A stretch of 50,970 nucleotides of DNA from an uncultured Muribaculaceae bacterium (GCA_910577465.1 CAJTMM010000018.1:1-50970), one strand, 5' to 3'; positions 8,765 to 17,231 are shown, counted from the first letter of the stretch. Translations and numbers: made by a program. Notes: generated by a model from the sequence alone, not told the origin.

Positions 8765-9322
8765 TCATGACTGGGCGTCCGGGAGATGTGCCGTGATGGT
8801 GTCATAGAGATTTTCGGTGGCTTCGGTGAGGATGTCGAGGACGGTCTCGAATCCTTCGGCACCGTCGTAATATGGGTCGGGGACATGGTCGAAGCGGGAA
8901 TAAGCTCCGAAAAACGCTGCCATGGGGAGTATTTTGCCCTCAGCTTCGACAGAGGGCGCGATGGCACGCAGCCGCGACAGGTTGGAGTGGTCCATGCCTA
9001 TGATGATGTCGAAATCGAAGAAGTCGGATTCGTGTACCTGCCGGCAACGGTGCGTGAGCTCGATGCCGCGACGGCGTGCATGGGCGCGCATGCGGCTGTC
9101 GGGGAGGTCGCCCACATGATAATTGCCCGTGCCGGCAGAGTCTATGACCCATCGTGCGGTATCGGCATGACGTGCAAGCACATCGAGCATGAGCCCTTCG
9201 GCAGCCGGACTACGGCATATATTGCCAAGGCATACGAAGAGTACGCGAATCTCGCGTGGATTTTCAATCGCAGCGATAGCCTTACGGATGGCTGCGGAGT
9301 CGGTGTATCGGAGGATGTCCAT
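8765..9322 (-). CDS. Low-molecular-weight protein-tyrosine phosphatase
   Basis: Cysteine phosphatase with the P-loop C31-L-G-N-I-C-R37-S and the general-acid loop DPYYDG near the C-terminus. The core is about 150 residues; here it is preceded by roughly 25 extra residues. The start was chosen because its ATG (9320-9322) directly abuts the TAG stop of lpxB (9323-9325), an arrangement typical of coupled translation. Such phosphatases often act with tyrosine kinases in exopolysaccharide export, or in arsenate reduction. Neither partner is in view, so the substrate is unknown. Confidence 0.9.
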   Translation of the reverse strand: MDILRYTDSAAIRKAIAAIENPREIRVLFVCLGNICRSPAAEGLMLDVLARHADTARWVIDSAGTGNYHVGDLPDSRMRAHARRRGIELTHRCRQVHESDFFDFDIIIGMDHSNLSRLRAIAPSVEAEGKILPMAAFFGAYSRFDHVPDPYYDGAEGFETVLDILTEATENLYDTITAHLPDAQS

Positions 9323-10468
9323 CTATTTCTTTGTATCGGTATGGGTTAGTCGGGTTAGATCATCGTAAATGAGCCGTGCGGCGGTGGGAGCTGCCAGTGA
9401 GACGCCCAAGCGCGAACGCATATCGCGGTACCCGTCGAGTTGCAGCTGACGGCCGGGGGCACCGGGGAGGATGTCGCACAACCGCGCATCGACACTATCG
9501 ACAGTGCATAGATGTACCAGCATCTCGGGTATCACTTCGCGACCGGCAATGAGGTTGGGGAGCGACACGAAGGGGGATTTGATGAGATGCTTCATGATGT
9601 TGTAGCTGAGTTTCACACCGTTGGCTCTGTAGCACACCACCTGTGGAGTGCCCGCAAGCGCGCATTCGAGGGTGGCGGTGCCGGAGGTGACCAGTGCGGC
9701 TTCGGCATATTTCATAAGCTCGAAGGTGGCTCCGGTGACTAACGGGAAGGTGGAATACTGCCGGTAGAAGGATTCGTCCATACCTGGGGCGGCGGCTATG
9801 ACGGGTTGCAAGTCGGGGTGCCGGCGCGCTACGGCGTCCATGATGGGAAGATTGTTGCGAATCTCGCCGCGACGGCTTCCGGGTACCAAGGCAAGGATGG
9901 GGCGCGGTGCGAGATGGTGACGGCGGAGAAACTCGTCGAGCGGCACGACGCCGGACAAGCGGCGGTCGACCTCCTCAAGCGAGGGGTTGCCCACATACTG
10001 CACCTCCATGGAGTGTCGGCGGAAAAACTCGACCTCGAAGGGCAGGATGGAGTACAGACGGCGGACATAACGGCGCAATTGCTTGACGCGCCATTCCTTC
10101 CATGCCCATACCTTGGGGGAGATATAGTAATATACCGGAATGCGGTGGCGTGTGGCGAACCGTGCGAGCTTGAGATTGAAGCTCGGATAGTCGACCAATA
10201 TCAGTGCCTGGCAGTGCGAATCAATGATGGCGCGTTTGGCTTTGGATAGATTGCCGAAGATGGTGCGGAGGTTGCGCAGCACTTCACTGAATCCCATGAA
10301 GGCCATGTCGCGGTAATGAATCACGGGGTCGGTACCGGCTTCACGGGTCATGAGGTCGCCGCCCAAGAAGGTGAAGCGTGCCTGCGGATCCAGCTCTTTG
10401 AGACGGGCTATCAGCTCCGCGGCATGAATGTCGCCGGAGGGTTCGCCTACCGAGATAAAATAATGCAT
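9323..10468 (-). CDS. lpxB: Lipid-A-disaccharide synthase
   Basis: GT19 enzyme that joins UDP-diacylglucosamine and lipid X to give the lipid A disaccharide at the inner membrane. The start is set at MHYFISVGEPSGDIHA, the usual N-terminus, giving 381 residues; a longer in-frame extension upstream contains no conserved sequence and covers the promoter. Family blocks: GEPSGD at 8-13, FLGGDLM, LVDYPSFNLKLA, YYISPKVWAWKEWR, LVPGSRRGEI and SGTATLECAL. It is divergent from the MsbA-like exporter, placing synthesis and export of lipid A back to back. It runs directly into the phosphatase gene. Confidence 0.96.
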   Translation of the reverse strand: MHYFISVGEPSGDIHAAELIARLKELDPQARFTFLGGDLMTREAGTDPVIHYRDMAFMGFSEVLRNLRTIFGNLSKAKRAIIDSHCQALILVDYPSFNLKLARFATRHRIPVYYYISPKVWAWKEWRVKQLRRYVRRLYSILPFEVEFFRRHSMEVQYVGNPSLEEVDRRLSGVVPLDEFLRRHHLAPRPILALVPGSRRGEIRNNLPIMDAVARRHPDLQPVIAAAPGMDESFYRQYSTFPLVTGATFELMKYAEAALVTSGTATLECALAGTPQVVCYRANGVKLSYNIMKHLIKSPFVSLPNLIAGREVIPEMLVHLCTVDSVDARLCDILPGAPGRQLQLDGYRDMRSRLGVSLAAPTAARLIYDDLTRLTHTDTKK

Positions 10469-10528
10469 ATACAGGATATTGCGGGTGTTACGGTAATCAA
10501 TACGGTGCCGAAGCATGGCACACGACTT

Positions 10529-10560
10529 CAAAGTTAGCAAATTTTGGGCATTTTACCCAA
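10529..10560 (-). promoter_or_regulatory. lpxB promoter
   Basis: On the minus strand a TAACTTTG -7 box (10529-10536) lies 21 bases after a TTG -33 box (10558-10560), matching the Bacteroidetes housekeeping consensus. It sits about 60 bases upstream of the chosen lpxB start. Confidence 0.75.
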
Positions 10561-10577
10561 CATTACTTCACGGCGGA

Positions 10578-10609
10578 TTGCGCCATGTGCCATTATTTTA
10601 CTAATTTTG
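10578..10609 (+). promoter_or_regulatory. Promoter of the MsbA-like exporter
   Basis: TTG at 10578-10580 and TAATTTTG at 10602-10609 are separated by 21 bases. The box ends 21 bases before the chosen ATG at 10631. The lpxB promoter points the other way about 20 bases upstream. Confidence 0.75.
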
Positions 10610-10630
10610 CGGATAAATAACCGCATTTTT

Positions 10631-12466
10631 ATGGGTCAACTATGGAAATTGTTACGGAGGTTCGTGCCACCGTATAAGAAATATCTGGTATTGAGCATAT
10701 TGTTCAATATCCTCTCAGCTGTGCTCACCCTATTCTCGTTTATGGTGATAATACCGATTCTGGAGATGCTTTTCAGAATCAATGACGTGAATTACCACTA
10801 CATGTCGCTTGCCGACGGGTCGCTTAAGGATGTGGCAATGAACAATTTCTATTACTACACGCAAGTGGCAATAGAGCAATGGGGCCCGTCGATGACACTG
10901 ATTATCCTTGCCGTGATACTGGTGGTGATGACAGCGTTGAAGACGGGGGTCACGTATCTGAGCTCGTATTTCATAATACCGATGCGTTCGGGTATAGTGC
11001 GCGATATACGTAACCATGTGTATAACAAGATAGTGACGTTGCCCATATCATTCTTCACCAACGAGCGCAAGGGTGACGTGATGGCACGTATGAGCGGTGA
11101 CGTGGCTGAGATAGAGAACTCGATAATGTCGTCGCTGGATATGCTTATCAATGACCCGGTGATGATATTGGCATATCTCTCCATGATGATAGCCATAAGC
11201 TGGCAATTGACCATATTCGTGCTCATATTACTGCCCATAGCCGGATTGCTGATGGGTAGAATCGGTAAACATCTGAAGCGCAAATCGCTTGAGAGTCAGG
11301 AGCAATGGGGCTCGCTGATGAGCAATATCGAGGAAACGCTTGGGGGATTGCGCATAATAAAGGCTTTCAATGCCGAGGATAAGGTGAAGGCTCGTTTCCA
11401 TGCCGGTACGCAACGCTTTTTCCAGCTGTCGAACCGAGTGGCACGTCGCCAAAGCCTCGCCCACCCCATGAGCGAGTTTCTCGGCACACTGACCATAGCA
11501 ATAGTGCTCTGTTTCGGCGGTACGCTGATTATCAACGGGACTTCCAACATCGACGCTCCGATGTTCATCTATTATATGGTGATATTCTACAGCATCATCA
11601 ATCCTGCCAAGAGTCTGTCTAAGTCGATGTATTCGGTGCAGAAGGGTCTCGCGTCGATGGAGCGCGTGGATAAGATTCTGGATGCCACCAACCCGATAGC
11701 CGACCCGGCTCATCCTAAGGATATAGAACATCTGCGTGGGGAAGTGAAATACGAAAATGTCACTTTCAGCTACAACAAGGAGGTGCAGGTGGCTAAAAAC
11801 GTAAGTTTCACAATCAATCCGGGCGATACCGTGGCGTTGGTGGGACAGAGCGGCAGCGGAAAATCGACCCTTGCCGACCTGTTGCCCCGATTCTATGATG
11901 TGGACAATGGCAGCATCACCATTGATGGCGTGGATATTCGCGATATGCGCGTGCACTCGCTCCGCTCGCTTATGGGCAATGTGAACCAAGAGGCCATCCT
12001 GTTCAACGATTCGTTCTACAACAATATCACATTCGGTGTGCAAAGCGCCACCCGCGAACAGGTGGAACAGGCAGCCAAGATAGCCAATGCACACGACTTC
12101 ATAATGGCGAGCGAGAATGGTTACGACACCAATATAGGCGACCGCGGATGCCGTCTGTCGGGTGGACAGCGTCAGCGTGTGTCCATAGCCCGTGCCATAC
12201 TGAAGAATCCTCCGATACTGATACTCGACGAGGCTACTTCGGCGTTGGACAGCGAAAGCGAACTATTGGTGCAACAGGCACTCGAACGATTGATGAAGGA
12301 CCGTACCACGCTGGTGATAGCGCATAGACTGTCGACCATCAAAAATGCCACACTGATATGCGTGATGCACGAGGGCGAGATAGTGGAACGCGGTACCCAC
12401 GACGAGCTTCTTGCACTCAACGGCTATTACACCCGTCTCGTGGAAATGCAGTCAATCAACAACTAA
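10631..12466 (+). CDS. msbA: MsbA-type ABC exporter (fused permease and ATPase)
   Basis: Half-transporter of 611 residues with an N-terminal six-helix membrane domain and a C-terminal ATPase, forming a homodimeric flippase. Walker A GQSGSGKST lies at about 404, the signature LSGGQRQR at about 508 and Walker B ILILDEATSALD at about 530. ATG 10631 (MGQLWKLLRRFV) was chosen because the upstream in-frame stretch overlaps a good promoter and is not conserved. Divergence from lpxB favours lipid A or another lipid as cargo, but sequence alone cannot separate MsbA from other lipid or peptide exporters. No terminator with a T-run is seen directly after it. Confidence 0.9.
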   Translation: MGQLWKLLRRFVPPYKKYLVLSILFNILSAVLTLFSFMVIIPILEMLFRINDVNYHYMSLADGSLKDVAMNNFYYYTQVAIEQWGPSMTLIILAVILVVMTALKTGVTYLSSYFIIPMRSGIVRDIRNHVYNKIVTLPISFFTNERKGDVMARMSGDVAEIENSIMSSLDMLINDPVMILAYLSMMIAISWQLTIFVLILLPIAGLLMGRIGKHLKRKSLESQEQWGSLMSNIEETLGGLRIIKAFNAEDKVKARFHAGTQRFFQLSNRVARRQSLAHPMSEFLGTLTIAIVLCFGGTLIINGTSNIDAPMFIYYMVIFYSIINPAKSLSKSMYSVQKGLASMERVDKILDATNPIADPAHPKDIEHLRGEVKYENVTFSYNKEVQVAKNVSFTINPGDTVALVGQSGSGKSTLADLLPRFYDVDNGSITIDGVDIRDMRVHSLRSLMGNVNQEAILFNDSFYNNITFGVQSATREQVEQAAKIANAHDFIMASENGYDTNIGDRGCRLSGGQRQRVSIARAILKNPPILILDEATSALDSESELLVQQALERLMKDRTTLVIAHRLSTIKNATLICVMHEGEIVERGTHDELLALNGYYTRLVEMQSINN

Positions 12467-12564
12467 AAAAGACATCCCCCAATGACATTTTTCCCCTGTT
12501 TAGCCGTCAAACGCATAAATAAGGGGAAATAAACGTACGTCTATCGAAAAAATTGCCGATTTAT

Positions 12565-12595
12565 TTGGTAATTCATTTTCGAACCAATATATTTG
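12565..12595 (+). promoter_or_regulatory. Promoter without an adjacent gene
   Basis: TTG at 12565-12567, 20-base spacer, TATATTTG at 12588-12595. The nearest downstream gene start is about 320 bases away, beyond a hairpin with a T-run. Confidence 0.6.
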
Positions 12596-12601
12596 TAGTG
12601 T

Positions 12602-12720
12602 TTTAGGAACTAAAATGTATAATAATCATATACACAATGATTATTAACAACATCCCTGTATACACTTTACAACATGTTAATTTTGGGAGCTATGTCGTGA
12701 GACATGGCTCTCAGCCTTTT
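12602..12720 (+). ncRNA. Candidate small RNA of about 120 nt
   Basis: Defined only by signals: a good promoter box ending at 12595 and a hairpin at 12685-12712. The hairpin has a 12-bp stem including two G-T pairs and a GTGA loop, and CCTTTT follows it. The interval has no plausible reading frame. It matches no RNA family I recognise. It could also be the long leader of the gene at 12915 with an attenuator. Confidence 0.35.
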
Positions 12721-12914
12721 AATACATACCGGTATAGGATGTGGATGAGCAATATCGCATAAAATAAATAGGATACGTCTTTTAATCGGAATGAATATTG
12801 CCTATTGTTCGGCTAATTTTGTCATGGGCTTTCCAATAGGGCTTAAATGACAAGGTTGTCAATTTGGGCGCGGGTGATGTAACGGCACTAATTTTACGGC
12901 AAAAAGAAACAGAT

Positions 12915-13508
12915 ATGGCATACGATGGCAGATATGAGAATGGCAATCCTCCTTACACGCTCTATCAGGGCGAGGATGGCTTGTGGGGACTTATAGACAA
13001 GGACGGCGCAATGCTTCCGGCTGTGTTCAAGCGGCTCGATGAAGAGCGGTTTCAGGAAGAACCGTGGTCAGTCGTGATGTTCAACCCCGAAGAAGGATTT
13101 GAATTGCTCGCCTGGAGTGACCCATGTGAGGTGTGGTTTAATTTCACATTCGATGATTCCCGTTATCCTGCCGAGTTTGCTGAATATCTGTGGAAAAAGC
13201 CGAATAAGGAATATCAAGATTATAAGTGCGAAATCCGTAGATTGATGCCCGCAGAATCTCATTGGCTATTGGATTGCCTGGAAGAATCGGAATGGCTTCT
13301 TGACATTTGCGATGATGAATATCCTGAAGCCATAGAGAGATTCCTCAACAACTATCCACAACTCACAAATGCTGCGGATTTAAATCACCTGCTTGACCCG
13401 GTAATGCGAAACGCCAATGTTTCAGAAGATTTAAAGACTGTTTTGTGGCATGCAAAAGTGATGCTTGATGCTAATGTGAGACAGGTCTTGGATGAAGCTC
13501 AGAAATAG
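12915..13508 (+). CDS. Unknown protein with a WG-type motif
   Basis: I do not recognise a specific family. The 197-residue protein is acidic. Near the N-terminus it has one WG-repeat-like unit (GEDGLWGLIDKDGAMLPAVF), a motif found in beta-rich surface or interaction domains. The middle is rich in Trp and acidic residues, and the C-terminal half looks helical. There is no signal peptide or membrane segment, so it is probably cytoplasmic. ATG 12915 (MAYDGRYENG) was chosen; the open frame runs further upstream but only from a TTG. It begins the AT-richer accessory block. Small acidic unknowns of this kind are often immunity or adaptor proteins, but no toxin partner is seen. Confidence 0.6.
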   Translation: MAYDGRYENGNPPYTLYQGEDGLWGLIDKDGAMLPAVFKRLDEERFQEEPWSVVMFNPEEGFELLAWSDPCEVWFNFTFDDSRYPAEFAEYLWKKPNKEYQDYKCEIRRLMPAESHWLLDCLEESEWLLDICDDEYPEAIERFLNNYPQLTNAADLNHLLDPVMRNANVSEDLKTVLWHAKVMLDANVRQVLDEAQK

Positions 13509-13535
13509 GCTTAATATGCTGTATAACATGACAAA

Positions 13536-13619
13536 AATTCCTCAAAAAGACAGAGGAATTGATAAATTTGCAATCAAATTTATAACTAACCGTGTCATAG
13601 GTCACTGATGTTTTTGAGG
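13536..13619. other. Nested hairpin structure between two accessory genes
   Basis: Three inverted repeats lie together. AATTCCTC at 13536-13543 pairs with GAGGAATT at 13553-13560. ATAAATTTG at 13562-13570 pairs with CAAATTTAT at 13575-13583 (4-base loop). CCTCAAAAA at 13540-13548 can alternatively pair with TTTTTGAGG at 13611-13619. The first and third are mutually exclusive, which would suit a terminator/antiterminator or a structured RNA. No gene is present. Confidence 0.4.
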
Positions 13620-13687
13620 GACTAATTGTCCTTCACAGAAAAACATATATATACGCATTTTTAATTTCAAACTAATTTTAGATAGAA

Positions 13688-14863
13688 ATGCAAGAACTGC
13701 AAACGGATAATTTGGAAATACTACGAAATTCTTTTATGTTCCAACTGAGTCTGGCATCGAAGGAACTGTTTCATTCAAACTTTTTGTATGCTTTATGGCT
13801 GTCAGACAAAGATAATTTTTTTGAAATACTCAAACTGTTAGGGCTCGAAATCCCCGTCTCCAATGGACCGTATATTGCAAAGCGGGAATACAACAACTAT
13901 GATTTTTGCATCGCTAAAGATAACAATCCCGATAAGGGGATTAAAAACGACAATATTATTTTAGTATTAGAAAACAAGGTTAAAAGTGTACCATTGAAGT
14001 CACAACTTGACAGGTACTCAAAAAAATTCACCTCAACAACGCCTATATTTGTTTTATTAACATTGACGGAAGAGTTTCAACAAAAAGAAGAAATCAAGAA
14101 AAACTGGAAGATTATAACCTACCGTGAATTGATCGAAGCGCTTAGAAAAGTGACGTGGAATGGAGAAACATTAAAATATGTTTTAGACTATTGTACTTTT
14201 ATGCAGGCTTTCAGTGCCGAGATGAATAGTCGGGTATTTAACCCCGATGGTGAGTATAAATCATATATTAATAGCAATAGATATAAAGCGTTACGTATTC
14301 ACGACATATACGAAAAGATTGGCATGTTTCAAATTCTCGAGTATGTTTGTAAAGATTTGAAAAAAGATGGGTATAATATAGATTGGTCATTGGAAGGGAA
14401 AACGAAGTATATCTTTAAACAGAATAACCTAAAAGATAAAGAGATATTTGTCAATTCCGATTACACATCGACAGGAGGAGGGGGACTCTTGGAATTAAAG
14501 ATTCCATTTGACAACAATACAATTTTAGTAATTCAAGTTCAAGGTTTGAGCTATCGGCATTGCATTGAATATAACGCTGATTTTAAAGAAGAATTTAAGG
14601 ACACCTTTATGTGGTTCTTTGACACCGGTAGCACAGAATATATCGACGGAAAGGATGATGAAAACTTTAATCAATTCAAAAAAAATAAAAAGTGGATTTA
14701 TTTCCCTAAAAGGGAAGTTAAATGGGTGAATTTTAAAAAATTTGGTGACAAATTTCTTTATCAGGAATTAATTATTCCTGATAAACTGACTATTAAAGAT
14801 TTATCCGAGATTATCAGTCGCGATATTGAATTGATTTTTAAAAATAGGCAGGAACAACTATAG
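13688..14863 (+). CDS. PD-(D/E)XK nuclease superfamily protein, function unknown
   Basis: The N-terminal 170 residues have the layout of a PD-(D/E)XK nuclease-like domain. After a helical start (LSLASKELFHSNFLYALWL) comes YDFCIA with D72, then a strand ILVLENKVKS with E95-x-K97, then a helix SQLDRYSKKF and a strand with PIFVLLTLT. This resembles the uncharacterised PD-(D/E)XK proteins found beside mobile or defence genes. The C-terminal 200 residues are unrecognised and rich in Lys, Phe and Trp. Codon use is strongly AT-biased compared with the flanking gcv and lpx genes, pointing to acquisition. Whether it cuts nucleic acid is inferred only from the motif. Confidence 0.65.
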   Translation: MQELQTDNLEILRNSFMFQLSLASKELFHSNFLYALWLSDKDNFFEILKLLGLEIPVSNGPYIAKREYNNYDFCIAKDNNPDKGIKNDNIILVLENKVKSVPLKSQLDRYSKKFTSTTPIFVLLTLTEEFQQKEEIKKNWKIITYRELIEALRKVTWNGETLKYVLDYCTFMQAFSAEMNSRVFNPDGEYKSYINSNRYKALRIHDIYEKIGMFQILEYVCKDLKKDGYNIDWSLEGKTKYIFKQNNLKDKEIFVNSDYTSTGGGGLLELKIPFDNNTILVIQVQGLSYRHCIEYNADFKEEFKDTFMWFFDTGSTEYIDGKDDENFNQFKKNKKWIYFPKREVKWVNFKKFGDKFLYQELIIPDKLTIKDLSEIISRDIELIFKNRQEQL

Positions 14864-14940
14864 ATATTAAATTGATTGCTGATTTTGCAGAATGGTTCTT
14901 TAATCGGAACGATGTTTCGGAATAAGCAAGTATTATTGCC

Positions 14941-14983
14941 CAAATAATATTTGACTTTACTGTAAAAAACAACATCGAATTAT
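14941..14983 (+). repeat. Duplicated leader, copy 1
   Basis: This 43-base stretch matches 16702-16744 at 39 of 43 positions. It lies 47 bases before the start of the unknown gene at 15031. It contains AATATTTGACTTTACTG, close to but not exactly the phylum's -7 consensus. The shared sequence may be a promoter or operator common to the two genes. Confidence 0.7.
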
Positions 14984-15030
14984 TTCCGTAGGTGCTTAAA
15001 GTACTTTTCACTTAAAAACATATCCATAAT

Positions 15031-16626
15031 ATGCAACACAAAAAAATAACGTCGCAAGAGATTGTGGACGCATTTGAAATAGCAAGAAGAAATGCTTTTG
15101 AATTTGCAGGTTTTCATACGTATGCCACGAAAGAGGAGGTGGATGAGGCTTTTGAGGGAGCAGGGCTGAAATATGTCTATGATTATCATCCTAATATGCC
15201 AACGCTAATCATTGAAGTTGATGAAAATACAACGATTGAAATATTTCCACAGCAATTAATGACTCCTTTTCCGTTTACTGCTATATATATGTTGTCAATT
15301 ATTCATGAAGGGGAACGTCCTGTCAGTAATTATATAGGCTTCTTTCACCATTCTTATATAAAGGAGACAATTCCGTTCTTCAAGAAATTGGTGGAAGAAG
15401 TTAGGCTTCAAATTCAAAAATTAAATCAAAAGTCCAAACAGTTGGAGTGTGCCGATAATCTGAGCGAATTGGTGTTTGCCAGACTGATTGAATTGAAAGT
15501 ACCTGAAAAAAATATTGCGATTGAGACACATGATAACGGTAATGTCGAGATCCGTAGCAACATATTCCGTAATCTTGGATTGGAAGCAGTCTGCAATGCT
15601 AATAATTATGAAACTATAGTTGAGCAATATGCCGATATATATCATCAGATACCTAAAGAATTATTTGGTAATCCGATAAGAAAAGTGGATTTAAAAGTAA
15701 TACGCCCCCAAGATTATACGGTTCGATTTAAAAAAACCGCTTATGCTATAGATTTAAGGCGGTTTGAACCTAAATCGAAATCATGTTCTGCATTTACAGA
15801 GCCAAAAATGAAGGCACCGAAACTATACAATGATGTTCCGAAATATCCTGATAAGTATAAAGCATTTAGTTTTAAACGAGATAAAGATATTTTGGCCCAA
15901 TATGTAGAAGAATGCAAACTATTGGACAAATATGGCTATAATTATGGTGTAATTGATTATTGTGGATCCAAACTCATGTATGTTCAACTGAGTGATGTTC
16001 TGTTTTTAGCATATAAACCCCGTTTTTTTTGCGCCGATATTTTAATTCTTAATGATGGAAAATTAATAACGGTCGGGCATACATGGCACACCAGCATGCT
16101 ATCCTTAATAGAAGATATTGCAACATATGCGGATCCTGAAGATTTTTTCGAGTTCCCGGTCACAGGATACGAATATATGGACGACTGGAGTTTCCATTTT
16201 ATGAATATTGTGTATAAGAATGCGTTCGCTCATTTATTACCTAATGATTATTGCTATTACAGCGAATGGAAAACAGTAAAAATCACAAATCATCACAACG
16301 AAGTTGTTGATTATACAGCATATGACAACTGGATAAGCTGGGGAGCATATTGCCCGGATTTATCAGGCAATAATTTCATCGCCGTGGAGACTGCGCATGG
16401 TCCTGTTTCTGATTCACTAATCCAGTGGAGCTTAGATGAGGTAAAAGAAGTTATCGATATATGGAATAAATATCGTGAAAAATTGATTGAAGTCCTTAGG
16501 ATTTCAAACACATTGCCTCATGGAATAAAAATTACCAATTGGATGCATCCAAAGGGGATAGACAAAGATGACTCGTCTCGGTATAAATCTTACTTCCCAT
16601 TTACATCCAGGATAACTACCGATTAA
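15031..16626 (+). CDS. Unknown 531-residue protein
   Basis: No family recognised. The protein is soluble, with no signal peptide or membrane helices. It appears to have three parts: an N-terminal 130 residues of mixed alpha/beta character, a helical linker at about 125-145 (LVEEVRLQIQKLNQKSKQLE), and a long C-terminal part rich in aromatic residues (Tyr, Trp, Phe). Clusters such as HTWHTS and YMDDWSFHFM occur in the C-terminal part. The composition is AT-biased like its neighbours. It shares a near-identical leader with the gene at 16752, suggesting co-regulation or an expanded cassette. Possible roles include a defence or effector-immunity component, but nothing in the sequence fixes this. 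Confidence 0.6.
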   Translation: MQHKKITSQEIVDAFEIARRNAFEFAGFHTYATKEEVDEAFEGAGLKYVYDYHPNMPTLIIEVDENTTIEIFPQQLMTPFPFTAIYMLSIIHEGERPVSNYIGFFHHSYIKETIPFFKKLVEEVRLQIQKLNQKSKQLECADNLSELVFARLIELKVPEKNIAIETHDNGNVEIRSNIFRNLGLEAVCNANNYETIVEQYADIYHQIPKELFGNPIRKVDLKVIRPQDYTVRFKKTAYAIDLRRFEPKSKSCSAFTEPKMKAPKLYNDVPKYPDKYKAFSFKRDKDILAQYVEECKLLDKYGYNYGVIDYCGSKLMYVQLSDVLFLAYKPRFFCADILILNDGKLITVGHTWHTSMLSLIEDIATYADPEDFFEFPVTGYEYMDDWSFHFMNIVYKNAFAHLLPNDYCYYSEWKTVKITNHHNEVVDYTAYDNWISWGAYCPDLSGNNFIAVETAHGPVSDSLIQWSLDEVKEVIDIWNKYREKLIEVLRISNTLPHGIKITNWMHPKGIDKDDSSRYKSYFPFTSRITTD

Positions 16627-16675
16627 AACGGCATTCTGTAAACCATAATTAGCGTTCTTGCGTAAATGGGCAATG

Positions 16676-16697
16676 CAACTTGATAGATTTCAAGTTG
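16676..16697 (+). terminator. Weak hairpin after the 531-residue unknown
   Basis: CAACTTGA at 16676-16683 pairs perfectly with TCAAGTTG at 16690-16697 around a 6-base loop. Only TTGTC follows, so termination would be weak. It lies directly before the second copy of the duplicated leader. Confidence 0.4.
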
Positions 16698-16701
16698 TTG
16701 T

Positions 16702-16744
16702 CAAATAATATTTGACTTTACTGCAACAAACAACATCAAATCAT
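16702..16744 (+). repeat. Duplicated leader, copy 2
   Basis: Second copy of the 43-base sequence at 14941-14983 (39 of 43 identical), ending 7 bases before the ATG at 16752. Copy 1 sits 47 bases before its gene, so the distance to the start codon is not conserved. A transcriptional role is therefore more likely than a translational one. Confidence 0.7.
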
Positions 16745-16751
16745 TATAATT

Positions 16752-17231
16752 ATGAGTTACAAAGAGTATAAGATTATCGATGGGCTTCCTGAAGAACTTA
16801 AAGAGAACCGGGCTTTAAAGGCGTGGCTTGATTTTTTCGCCAAGCATCAAATCGAAGCCGGGTTCCGGGTCCTTGAGGCCAATGAGCCATTGAGTGCGTA
16901 TATTGATGATGAGTATCCCTCAGATGCTGATGCACGGAGTCGGCTTAACTATCCTGAAATATATGTGCATCTAAAATGCAATAACAAACATTGCATCACT
17001 CAGAGCGAGAATATCTGTCTGAACCGCTTATCGCACGAGATGAGGGAATTGAGACCCGATGGATGCGTTATAGATGGATTTTATCAAGCTAATTATCCTA
17101 TTGACAGTATGATTGGTTTTGCACGTGAATTCGTTATTCCGAGAAATTCTTATCCAACTGCGGATATCGACCGGAACAGTGTTTTGGACATAGACAATTT
17201 TCTCTTCGGCAACAATTTGAAGTGGGAATGA
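16752..17231 (+). CDS. Unknown 159-residue protein
   Basis: No family recognised. A soluble, acidic protein beginning with a helical segment (LKAWLDFFAKHQIEAGFRVLEA), followed by four cysteines in the middle (CNNKHC, ENIC and later DGC). CxxxxC followed by further Cys could bind a metal, but the spacing matches no zinc finger I know. The leader is nearly identical to that of the 531-residue unknown upstream, which argues that the two belong together. A 155-base gap separates it from the DprA-like gene. Confidence 0.55.
   Translation: MSYKEYKIIDGLPEELKENRALKAWLDFFAKHQIEAGFRVLEANEPLSAYIDDEYPSDADARSRLNYPEIYVHLKCNNKHCITQSENICLNRLSHEMRELRPDGCVIDGFYQANYPIDSMIGFAREFVIPRNSYPTADIDRNSVLDIDNFLFGNNLKWE

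Larger units (their letters stand above)
12467..12914. other. 448-base non-coding gap at the left edge of the AT-rich block
   Basis: No gene recognised. It holds a promoter-like pair (12565-12595), a hairpin with a short T-run (12685-12720) that together look like a small RNA unit, and a second -7-like box TAATTTTA at 12889-12896. That second box has a TTG 22 bases upstream (12864-12866) and would serve the gene at 12915. A weak inverted repeat (12491-12497 with 12522-12528) follows the exporter gene but lacks a T-run. Confidence 0.5.

Noticed and set aside
12467..12620. Possible attachment-site copy of the tRNA-Arg 3' end at the left edge of the accessory block
   Set aside because: Only TTCGAACC is shared with the tRNA; eight bases of a common T-arm sequence are not enough for an attachment site.
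13562..13583. TAAATTTG at 13563-13570 as a promoter
   Set aside because: It is one arm of a perfect hairpin and has no TTG upstream, so the box may be coincidental.
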